From assembly GCF_000022205.1 (NCBI RefSeq), contig NC_012029.1, forward strand, positions 930,001-994,000: a DNA stretch of 64,000 nt, written 5' to 3'. A program made the translations under genes and the position numbers. This stretch comes from Halorubrum lacusprofundi ATCC 49239. Lineage in GTDB: Archaea; Halobacteriota; Halobacteria; Halobacteriales; Haloferacaceae. Below are positions 43,020 to 50,643 of the stretch, piece after piece (position 1 is the first letter of the stretch; every line of letters starts with the position of its first letter). The notes beneath the pieces were generated by a model that was given only the letters and a program-made list of their open reading frames with translations, had not been told where the DNA came from and made no database searches.

Positions 43020-43721
43020 GTGACACGCTCCGATACCTCCGACTGGCTCCGGTCGCTCGGTCGGCTCCGGCGCGCGGCCGTCAGGCGGCGCGTCCGCGAC
43101 GCGATCGCCGAGGAACTGCTCGGCACTCCACGGAGCCTCGCCGTCGTGCTCGGATTCACCGCGTTCATGCTCGCAGTCGGGATCGGGTACTACGCGCCGA
43201 CCGCCGGCGAGGTGCCGGTCGCGCTGTGGCCGCTGTACGCGGACTCGGCCGTCGCGGTCGCGCTCGGCGGGATAGCCCTTTTAAGTCTCGTTCCGACGGT
43301 CCGCCGCGGCGATAGCGTGACCGACGCCCCGACCTCACGCGGACTCGCGTACCTCCAGACCGTCGCGTTCGTCTGGCTGGTCCAGTTCGGGCTCTGGCCG
43401 CTGATCTCGCTGAACCTCGCGTTCGGCGAGTACGTCGCGGCCCCCGACGCGTGGATCTACTACTGGGGCGTGCTCGGCACGCACCTCTGTTTCGTCGGAC
43501 TCGCGCTGCTGTTCCCGGCGTTCGGTCGGACCACCCGCGGCGCGCTGGGGCTGGCGCTGGCGCTCGCCGTCGGCAACGTCGCCCTCGATTACGGCGCCGG
43601 CTACCACCCGCCGCTCCTGTACGAGCCCGGTCTCCTGCTAGCGGGCGCAACACTCGCGATCGGCGTCGGGTCGGTGTGGCTCGCGAACCGATCGTTCCGT
43701 CGGCTCGACGAGAATATTTAA
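43020..43721 (+). CDS. DUF1405 family membrane protein
   Basis: 233 residues from a GTG start, with six hydrophobic helices (about 40-60, 68-88, 105-130, 140-165, 172-195, 200-222) and a basic cytoplasmic N-terminus. It matches DUF1405 (YpjA-like) of archaea and Bacillus; role unknown. Its stop lies 16 bases before the truncated TnpB frame, so it marks the left edge of the accessory region. Confidence 0.7.
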   Translation: MTRSDTSDWLRSLGRLRRAAVRRRVRDAIAEELLGTPRSLAVVLGFTAFMLAVGIGYYAPTAGEVPVALWPLYADSAVAVALGGIALLSLVPTVRRGDSVTDAPTSRGLAYLQTVAFVWLVQFGLWPLISLNLAFGEYVAAPDAWIYYWGVLGTHLCFVGLALLFPAFGRTTRGALGLALALAVGNVALDYGAGYHPPLLYEPGLLLAGATLAIGVGSVWLANRSFRRLDENI

Positions 43722-43737
43722 AAACAGATTCGCGGTC

Positions 43738-44850
43738 GTGCTGTATACAGGTCGTCCTGAAGATACCGATCTTATCCAAACCGTCGTAGAGCGTCTGTTC
43801 GACAACCTCAACGGACTCTCCAAACTCAAGGAGAACGGCTACGGCGTCGGTCAGCTCAAGTGGAAGCCGCCACGAAAGTTTCGCAGTTTCACGTACAGTC
43901 AGTCTGGCTTCAAGCTCGACAAGAAGGGCGGTCAGACTGTCCTGTCGCTCTCGAAACTCGCGGACATCCCAATTCGGCTCCACCGCGCCCTCCCCGACGA
44001 CACTACACTCAAACAGGTCACAGTCAAGAAGGAACCGACGGGCGAGTGGTTCGCCACGTTCGGCGTGCAAATAGACCGTGAACCGCCCGAAACCCCCGAG
44101 AATCCCGAGACGTGCGTCGGAATCGACGAGGGGATTCTCAAGTATGCCCACGACACGGATGGAACCGCCGTGGGGTCGCTCGATCTCTCCGTCGAGCGTG
44201 ACCGCTTGGAGCGCGAGCAACGGAAGCTCTCACGCAAGCAACACGGGTCGAACAATTACGAGAAGCAACGACGGCGCGTCGCGAAGTATCACGCTGATCT
44301 GCGGCGGAAACGCCGCGACTTCTTGCACAAACTCTCGGCGTACTACGCGCGGGAGTACGATCTCGTGGCGGTCGAAGATCTGAACGTGAAGGAGATGATG
44401 GAATCGCCGTCGAACAGCCGCAACACCGCGTCTGCCGCGTGGCGAACGTTCCTCTCGTTGCTCGAATACAAGTGCAAGCGAGAGAGGACGCATTTCGTGG
44501 CGGTCAACCCGAGAGGGACGACCAAGGAGTGTGCGTCCTGCGGCGTCTCGACGGAGAAGCCATTGTGGGTCCGTGGACATTCCTGTCCCGCGTGCGGTTT
44601 CGAGGCGGACAGGGACGCGAACGCGGCGTGGAACATTCTTTCTGGCGGCCTCGAAGATATAGGAGTGGGACACTCCGAATCACCGTCCTCAGAATCGCGA
44701 AGCGATTCTGATGTGCGGACGAGAGCTTTGCTCTCGTCAACGCCTGTGGAGACTGCGCTCCCTGTGGATACGCCCGTATCTGCAAAGCACGTCGTGGAAA
44801 CAGGAAGCCCTACCCTCGAGGAGCGAACGACATCAGCCGTGAGCGAGTAG
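43738..44850 (+). CDS. tnpB: RNA-guided nuclease TnpB, N-terminally truncated
   Basis: 370 residues visible from a chance GTG. The RuvC triad is intact (D130 in VGIDEGILKYA, E213 in VAVEDLNVKE, DRD at 291-293), and the zinc finger has C265, C268, C283 and C286. The part before about LQTVVERLFDNLNGL of full-length relatives, roughly 80-100 residues of the wedge/REC region, is missing, so RNA or target-motif binding is probably lost. The C-terminal tail (TPVETALPVDTPVSAKHVVE) is typical of haloarchaeal TnpB. Likely a decaying gene. Confidence 0.85.
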   Translation: MLYTGRPEDTDLIQTVVERLFDNLNGLSKLKENGYGVGQLKWKPPRKFRSFTYSQSGFKLDKKGGQTVLSLSKLADIPIRLHRALPDDTTLKQVTVKKEPTGEWFATFGVQIDREPPETPENPETCVGIDEGILKYAHDTDGTAVGSLDLSVERDRLEREQRKLSRKQHGSNNYEKQRRRVAKYHADLRRKRRDFLHKLSAYYAREYDLVAVEDLNVKEMMESPSNSRNTASAAWRTFLSLLEYKCKRERTHFVAVNPRGTTKECASCGVSTEKPLWVRGHSCPACGFEADRDANAAWNILSGGLEDIGVGHSESPSSESRSDSDVRTRALLSSTPVETALPVDTPVSAKHVVETGSPTLEERTTSAVSE

Positions 44851-44870
44851 GGTAGGGTAGTTCACTAGAG
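44700..44870 (+). ncRNA. Putative omega-RNA at the 3' end of tnpB
   Basis: In this family a guide RNA is made from the 3' end of tnpB and the right end of the element. Here a stem CCCTACCC (808-815 after 44000) pairs with GGGTAGGG (850-857), extended by three more pairs, and the tnpB stop codon lies within the right arm. The sequence after about 44860 would be the guide. Extent is a guess. Confidence 0.4.
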
Positions 44871-45002
44871 TATATGCTCCAGGGCTATTCTCCGTGGTAA
44901 GTGCAATCCAGACGAGAGCGCATATCGCGAGCGGCAGCGCTCTCTTCATGACCCCAGATCGGGTGAAAAATGCAGGTTACTGAGGATCAGGGCGGATGAA
45001 AA

Positions 45003-46883
45003 TCAAGCAGAACCTGGATCGAACACCCAAATCATGTTGTTCTCGTGACCACGATTACCCGTATCCTCGCCAATGACGACCCGTCCGTCGTCCATGACAA
45101 CGATGTTGTCAGGTTCGGCAATCGTGTTCTCCACGTCGAGTGAGGTTTGCCCACTCATGGCCATCGATTTTGCCAGATTCATCGTGCCCTTTAAACGACC
45201 TTGGTCTTCGTCGTCCTTTGTCGGGTTGAACGCGCACGATTGGCACGCCTTGTCGTTAGCGTTCGGATTCGCGTCGTAGGGACAGCCACCACAGATATTG
45301 GCCTCCGGCCCACCGGTGACGATCGGCTCCATCTCGCTGATGTCGTAATCGCTCTCCAGTGGCATTCGGTAGACGGCACCCCATTCGTCGCCGTTAAGCT
45401 GGATGTCGCCCTCGTCGTCGCCCATCGTTCGGTTGGTGTTCGACATGGCGACGTACATGTAGTCCTCGCCCGCTTCGGCACCGCGCCGGATGTTGATCCC
45501 CTCCATCTTGCGGAATTCCGTCGTTGCGCCTTTCCGCATTGCGGCCTGTCGACACTGGAGGAAGGCGACGCGGTCGTCGTCTGCGTCCCCTGCGGCCCAC
45601 TCGTCCATCTCCCCTTCGGAGATATACGAGTTCTCACCGTCCTCGTAGTCCGCCTGGGTGATGTCGTCGTACTCGGCAATCCACTTCTCGATTTCCTCGT
45701 CGCTGGCGTGCCCGAGTTCGATCCACTCGATGCCGAAGCTGACCTTGTCGGGATCGCCGCCGAGCGGTCCCTTTTGAGTGGCCTTCGCAGCGTATAGCGT
45801 TCCTGAGGAAAGGTCACCCTTCTCGTCGGCGACAAATTTGTAGAAGCCACGGGCGGTCCCGTCGGAGGTGGTGTAGGCGGTCTTCTCGTCCGGCATGACG
45901 ACCGCGTTCTCGTGCGTCGAGCGACCGAGTGCGAACCGCTTCTCGGGTATCGGCTCCTCGCTTTCCGGCTCTTTCAGTTCGACGATGTACCCGTAGCGGT
46001 ACGGGTTCGGGAACTTATCGGCAAAGATGCCGTCATCGTTTCGTTCGTGGCCGAGGTGCCGTGCAAGCCGCTCGACACCGCCTTTGTATTGCCAGTCAGG
46101 GTTGTTCCACACCGGCGTATCCGGAATGGAGTAGTTCTCCTCGGAGGTCAGCGGGGTGCCCCACGGAGAGACGGTCCCGAAGCAGTTGACCCAGGTTCCT
46201 TCCACGGCGGAAAAGTCGAGATTCTCCATGCCGAGAACCCGCCACGTGCCGTTACGGCCGTTCTGCTGCAGGTGAACTCGCGTCATCGCTCCCGGACGGT
46301 GTTCCCAGTTGGTGAACAGGTAGCCTTCGTCGGGTTCCTCGCTCGATGGGACGTAGCCGTTGAAATCGGGGTTGATCTGTCCGGTGAGCGAGTCGCCCTC
46401 AGGTGTGTAGACCGATCCCAGTTCCTCGCCGTCGTCGGTCTCGTCGCCGCCGGTCGCAAGCCGCTGATAGTCACCCAGTGCCGTCCGCACCCGCTGGTCG
46501 TACGGCTCGGGTACTCCGTCGCCGTCGTCGCTGTAATCGTCGTCGTCTCCCTCGGGAATCTGGACGCTCTGGAAATCCCTGGGGAGCTGGTTCATGTCTA
46601 CTCCCGTGACTGCGCCGAGAATTCCCGGTTCGTCCTCCCCGTCGAGGTTCGCGTCCGGGTGCTGGACGTTGAAGAAGAACCGCCCGTCCTCGGTGATGAA
46701 CATGCCAGTGATCTCAGCACCGATGATGGTCGTCGCAAAGCGGTTGAGCGTCGCTCCTTCCTGTTCGATGCCGTGGCCTTGGCCTTCTGCCTCTTTGCCA
46801 GCCACACTGCCCGCTGTCTGGCTCGCCGCCGCTAACGCGGCTAGACTCGATACGACTGTGCGCCGGGTATAGTTGTTTGGCAT
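45003..46883 (-). CDS. Tat-exported PhoX-like protein (DUF839)
   Basis: 626 residues. The Tat signal TRRTVVSSLAALAAASQTAG (6-25) is followed by the long beta-propeller of the DUF839/PhoX family, with acidic calcium-type loops (NPNANDKACQSC, DDGRVVIGEDTGNRG). It has four cysteines clustered near 545-565 (CGGCPYDANPN, CQSCAF). PhoX enzymes are Ca/Fe-dependent alkaline phosphatases, but many DUF839 proteins are untested, so the substrate is open. It is less GC-rich than the core genes and lies in the accessory region. tatA is encoded 2.4 kb away. Confidence 0.8.
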   Translation of the reverse strand: MPNNYTRRTVVSSLAALAAASQTAGSVAGKEAEGQGHGIEQEGATLNRFATTIIGAEITGMFITEDGRFFFNVQHPDANLDGEDEPGILGAVTGVDMNQLPRDFQSVQIPEGDDDDYSDDGDGVPEPYDQRVRTALGDYQRLATGGDETDDGEELGSVYTPEGDSLTGQINPDFNGYVPSSEEPDEGYLFTNWEHRPGAMTRVHLQQNGRNGTWRVLGMENLDFSAVEGTWVNCFGTVSPWGTPLTSEENYSIPDTPVWNNPDWQYKGGVERLARHLGHERNDDGIFADKFPNPYRYGYIVELKEPESEEPIPEKRFALGRSTHENAVVMPDEKTAYTTSDGTARGFYKFVADEKGDLSSGTLYAAKATQKGPLGGDPDKVSFGIEWIELGHASDEEIEKWIAEYDDITQADYEDGENSYISEGEMDEWAAGDADDDRVAFLQCRQAAMRKGATTEFRKMEGINIRRGAEAGEDYMYVAMSNTNRTMGDDEGDIQLNGDEWGAVYRMPLESDYDISEMEPIVTGGPEANICGGCPYDANPNANDKACQSCAFNPTKDDEDQGRLKGTMNLAKSMAMSGQTSLDVENTIAEPDNIVVMDDGRVVIGEDTGNRGHENNMIWVFDPGSA

Positions 46884-47188
46884 CCAAGTCAGCCATTATC
46901 CACGTTCGTATTAATTTATTATATTTCTTATATGTTTGGCGAGGGACACGCTCGTTCCCCCAAGTAGTAATATAGAGGTCTACTTCCCGCTGCTTCTCCT
47001 GTTCGACCTTCCACTCACAGTTAGCTTGAATACTGAAGAATCCGGCCGCTGATCACGAACTGCACTGTTAAACCACGGAAGTACTGTTAAACCGCGAGTC
47101 AGACGAATTGATAGGCGCTTAAGCCCGTCTGACGAGGTCGATCCTTGCCCGGTATTATCAATCGGCTGGACGCAAAGATGATGGTATT
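46884..47188. promoter_or_regulatory. AT-rich intergenic region between phoX-like gene and NTPase remnant
   Basis: The 305 bases hold no gene. ATTAATTTATTATA (46909-46923) lies at promoter distance before the PhoX-like gene on the minus strand. Two related short blocks, CTGTTAAACCACGG (47065) and CTGTTAAACCGCGA (47084), are followed by an inverted repeat GTCAGACG...CGTCTGAC (47098-47135). GGTATTAT occurs twice just before the NTPase start. Confidence 0.45.
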
Positions 47189-48182
47189 ATGAAGGATAGT
47201 GCCGTCGAAAGGGGGCCTTGGGGATCGGACGTCGATGTCCCCACGCTCCTCGGTGACGACCACGAGGCGTTCGAGGCGGTCCTCTCGGGCGAGAAGACCG
47301 GGCCGGTTGCCGTCGTGGGCGATCCCTTCTCCGGACGTGGGTCCGTCCTCGACCGTGCTGTGCGGGATCTGGACGCAACCCGGGTTAGCCTTGATCCGGG
47401 CGACGGAGTTGACCAAACCCGGGCGAGGATCAACGGGGGCCAGTTGTGATAGAGGACTGCCAGCACCTGTACGAGCGTCGCATCGGCGGCTTCGAGGCGC
47501 TGTCTGCGTTTCTCGACGAGCTGGCGAACGCCGATGTGACAGTGGTGACCGGCTGGAACCGGTACGCGTGGGTGTACCTCGCGGCGGTGCAGGCACTCGA
47601 CCGGGAGTTTCTCGTCACCGTTGAGATCCAGCCCTTCCCGAAGAACGGATCGCGGAACTCGTGCTAGATCGGGACGACGAACTGCCGGCGTTCGTCGAAG
47701 ACGACCCCGAACGGGGCGGCTTGGTCGTCGCGACGCGCCACGAGATTGGCTGGCGGGACTGGTCGGTCTCGGTGCCGGTCCCTATGCTGAGCCCAGTTGG
47801 AATCAGGGATCTGTTTTCGGATAGAAACCTGGGTCCAAAGGACGTAACGTTCAGCCGGCTCGCTGCTGTTTCGAACGGGAACCTCGGCGTCGCCACGGCC
47901 ATCTGGGAGGCCCGAAAGGGATCGGAGGTGCGCCCGAGCGACATGACCGTCCCCGAGCCCGACCGGGACCTGAACCGCGAGGAGGCGTTCTGCCTGCGGA
48001 TCGTACTCGCGAAAGAGCGGGTCAAGCGGGAACAGCTCTCGACGATCATCGATACACTCGACCGGGTCCTCGGGCGCCTCTCGCGCGCCGGCCTCGTCAC
48101 GGTCGAAGACGATATTGTGGAACTGGTACCGGCGGCAGTGCCGGCCGCCGCGACGGCGACCGAACGGGGGCGGATACTGTGA
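47189..48182 (+). pseudogene. P-loop NTPase with C-terminal winged helix, two frameshifts
   Basis: Three overlapping frames join into one protein of about 330 residues if one base is restored near 47444 and one near 47642. The N-terminal part has a degenerate Walker A (GDPFSGRGS) and the middle a Walker B-like VIEDCQHLYERR. The C-terminal 100 residues look like a winged helix (LNREEAFCLRIVLAKERVKREQLSTII, LSRAGLVTV). In the current sequence the product would be cut after about 86 residues. It is followed by an MscS-like gene with overlapping stop and start. Confidence 0.65.
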
Positions 48183-48987
48183 CCGTGCTCCAGGGTCTGG
48201 TAGACATCGGGATCGCCCAGGAGACGCTCACGAGAATGGCAGGCGTACTCGTAGCCGCGTACCTGGCCACTTGGTCGTCGGGTACCTGCTCACGGCGGTC
48301 GCCGAGCGCCTTCCCCGCCGACGGATCAGCATCAAGATTATTATTCCGATCGCGCGGGTTCTCATCTTCGGAACCGCGGCGTATCTGGTCTTGGGACCGT
48401 TGCTCCGACTATCGGCCGCACAGTTGCTCGCAGTGTCGGGACTGTTCGGGGCGGCTCTGGGGTTCGGCCTGAAGGACCTCTTCGCGGGGATAATCGGTGG
48501 GCTGGTGCTCGTGACCGAGCGTCCCTACCAGGTCGGCGACAAGATCACCATCGACGACGACCACGGCGAGGTAACCGACATCGACCTCCGGGCGACGACA
48601 CTGAGGACGCCCGACGACAGCGCCGTAAGTGTCCCGAACGCAACGATGTTCACTGCGAACGTCTCGAACGCCAACAACGGCCAGCCGGAGATGATGGTCG
48701 TCGTTGAACTCGCGGTCACTGCCTCTGCTGACGTCGAACGAGTGAGTGCGATCGTCAAGGAGGCCATGATGACCTCGAAGTACGTCTACGTCGACGACGA
48801 CCACCCGTTCGTGGTCCTGATCGAGGACGAGTCCTACTATCGGACGATTCGCGGCAAGGCGTATGTGGCCGACGTGCGCGACGAGTTCGCATTCGCCTCA
48901 GACGTGACAGAGCGCTCGATGGCCGTCTTCGACAGCGAAGGGGTCGAAATGCCCGAGGCGCCCGTTCACGTCTCCGAACACCGCTGA
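48179..48987 (+). pseudogene. MscS-type mechanosensitive channel, frameshifted
   Basis: A frame starting at the GTG at 48179 encodes VTVLQGLVDIGIAQETL and then AAYLAT, after which the channel continues one frame over as LVVGYLLTAVAERLPRR. One missing base near 48270 would restore about 269 residues. The pore helix LLAVSGLFGAALGFGLKDLFAG and the beta domain PYQVGDKITIDDDHGEV are intact. Its GTG overlaps the NTPase stop by 4 nt, so the two were a coupled operon. Confidence 0.7.
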
Positions 48988-49106
48988 GTCTGCGTGTCGC
49001 CTGTCGGCTTCGCCCGACTGAAGCGAGTCTCTCGAAGATCTATTCTGGAACTTATCACTATCTGTCGATGGCATCGACTCTCTTGGACAGCCCTTTCTGT
49101 ATGAAC

Positions 49107-49120
49107 GGGCACGGCGGGAT
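49107..49120. other. Duplicate of the tRNA-Arg 3' end (att-like)
   Basis: GGGCACGGCGGGAT is an exact copy of positions 49186-49199, the 3' end of the tRNA gene. Such partial tRNA copies are left by integrases that use tRNA genes. Confidence 0.5.
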
Positions 49121-49185
49121 CCTCGCGAGTGAACGGAGTGAGCGTGGAGCCAGTCGCGGCCGTGACTGAGCGTTAGCGAAGGAGC

Positions 49186-49257
49186 GGGCACGGCGGGATT
49201 CGAACCCGCGATCGAGAGGTTAGGAACCTCTCGCCCTGTCCGCTAGGCCACGCGCCC
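49186..49257 (-). tRNA. tRNA-Arg (CCT)
   Basis: The minus strand folds as a 72-nt cloverleaf: acceptor GGGCGCG/CGTGCCC, D arm GGCCTAGCGGACAGGGC, anticodon stem GAGAGG/CCTCTC around the loop TTCCTAA with anticodon CCT, and T arm CGGGTTCGAATCCCG. It decodes AGG arginine codons. CCA is not encoded and no intron is present. Confidence 0.92.
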
Positions 49258-49310
49258 AAAACAAGTGAAGAAAACGTCGCTGCGGGGATAGGCCGGCACC
49301 GCGGTGCCGA

Positions 49311-49595
49311 TTATGCGCTGGTCTCTTTCTCGGTCTCAGTCTCGAACTCGTCGTCGTCGTCGTTGACCGTCGAGTCGGTCTCGAGCGGCGACTCGTTCTC
49401 ATCGTCGCTCTGCATCTGCTGTAGTTCGTCCTCGACCTGTTCGCGCCCCTTCTTGAATTCGCCCATCGCTTGGCCGGTCGATCGAGCGAGCTTCGGGATC
49501 TTGTTCGCCCCGAACAGCAGGACCAACACGAGCAGGATGATGAGGAGTTCCGGGCCCGCCGGAATGCCGCCGATCAGTGGAATCGCACTTACCAT
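49311..49595 (-). CDS. tatA: Sec-independent protein translocase TatA
   Basis: 94 residues. A single N-terminal helix (about 14-29, ELLIILLVLVLLFGANKIP) precedes the FGANKIPKLARSTGQAMGEFKKG hinge and amphipathic helix, the TatA signature, followed by an acidic tail. TatA forms the translocation pore for folded proteins with RR signals. Haloarchaea use Tat for most secreted proteins. The PhoX-like protein and the lipoprotein in this window both carry such signals. Confidence 0.88.
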   Translation of the reverse strand: MVSAIPLIGGIPAGPELLIILLVLVLLFGANKIPKLARSTGQAMGEFKKGREQVEDELQQMQSDDENESPLETDSTVNDDDDEFETETEKETSA

Positions 49596-49786
49596 CTCTA
49601 CACCACCGTAGCTCTCTGGTAACTATAGTCTTTTTGCCTCGATGAACGAACTACAGATGTCGTCCGAGCGCTCCCAACCCCATCGATCACGGCGATCCCA
49701 TGTTCGAGGAGATTCGCACCGGGCCCACCCGCCGAACCCGCTGCCGACGGCGAAACCATGATACTTCGTCGCCGCAACCGGTCTGT

Positions 49787-50257
49787 ATGACCGATGTCGG
49801 CGACGACGCCCCGACCTTCACCGCCTCGCTCGTGACCGACGAGATCGAACCGTTCGACCTGTCTGACCGCCTCGGCGACGAGCCGGTCGTGCTCGCCTTC
49901 TTCCCGGCCGCCTTCTCGAACACCTGCACGGACGAGATGGAGGCGCTCCGGGACGGGTTCGAACGCGACGACTGCACCCTGTTCGGCGTGAGCACCGACC
50001 TCCCACACGCGCTGGCCGCCTACCGGGACCAGTACGACCTCCCGTTCGCGCTCGTCGGCGACCCGGCTCACCGCGCGATCGAGGCGTACGACGCGATCGA
50101 GTCGTTCGAGCACTACGGCGTCGACACGGTCGCGCGCCGCGCGGTCTTCGTGATCGACGGTGACGGCGTCGTGACGTACCGGTGGCTCGCCGATAACTCC
50201 GGACAGGAGCCCGACTACGACGCACTCGACGCGGCAGTCGACGACGCGAGCCCTTGA
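49787..50257 (+). CDS. Peroxiredoxin (AhpC/TSA family)
   Basis: 156 residues of the thioredoxin fold. The peroxidatic cysteine is C47 in PAAFSNTCTDEM; a second cysteine, C63, is not in a standard resolving position. The C-terminal half contains FALVGDPAHRAIEAYDA and VFVIDGDGVVTYRW, typical of the BCP/PrxQ and AhpE groups. It reduces peroxides using a thiol partner. The ATG at 49787 fits family length; an upstream in-frame ATG adds Arg-rich sequence. Confidence 0.85.
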   Translation: MTDVGDDAPTFTASLVTDEIEPFDLSDRLGDEPVVLAFFPAAFSNTCTDEMEALRDGFERDDCTLFGVSTDLPHALAAYRDQYDLPFALVGDPAHRAIEAYDAIESFEHYGVDTVARRAVFVIDGDGVVTYRWLADNSGQEPDYDALDAAVDDASP

Positions 50258-50590
50258 CATCCTCCCCGCGCTGAAGCGCGAGGATTCCCACGGCACCGCA
50301 CCGCTGGGTTGGGATGTTTACGGTTTGTAGCTACCACATTGGGCGGCTACTGGCTGTGCCAATCAGCCGTTACTCCTATCCCGGCATGGGATTCGGAGAT
50401 ACTTTTGTTGACTGCACCCGATTCCGACACAGAAGGGGTGCCTTCTGCTTGGAACCGTCGAATCCCGATATTGTCCGATTGATTGGGCGGGCAGGCCGCC
50501 TCGGTTTATCGTTAATACAACAAGCGGCTAATTAAATCCTTGCAATGTCGGATTCATCCCCGCGCTGAAGCGCGAGGCTTTCTCCTTGAT
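50258..50590. mobile_element. Mobile-element remnant or MITE with CGCGCTGAAGCGCG hairpin ends
   Basis: Near-identical blocks CCCCGCGCTGAAGCGCGAGG, each a short hairpin, lie at 50268-50287 and 50558-50577 in the same orientation. Such sequences recur at ends of haloarchaeal IS200/IS605-type elements. The 0.3 kb between has lower GC and only a doubtful frame (50314-50535, with MGFGDTFVDCTRFRHRRG). No transposase is seen, so this is a remnant or a non-autonomous element. Confidence 0.6.
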
Positions 50591-50643
50591 TCTCCGTAAA
50601 AATACGCTTACCGCCGGCCGCGCGATCCGGTGGCCTCTGGCCG

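Larger units (their letters stand above)
43722..44870 (+). mobile_element. Remnant of an IS200/IS605-type (IS1341) element
   Basis: The element consists of tnpB without tnpA and lacks its left part, including about 80-100 codons of tnpB. The right part looks complete: the tnpB stop sits in a stable hairpin (44808-44857), after which nothing related is seen. No target-site duplication is expected for this family. It lies directly after the DUF1405 stop. Confidence 0.7.

Noticed and set aside
50314-50535. 73-residue frame inside the hairpin-ended element
   Set aside because: It has no recognisable domain and lies within the probable mobile-element remnant, so it is described there and not as a gene.
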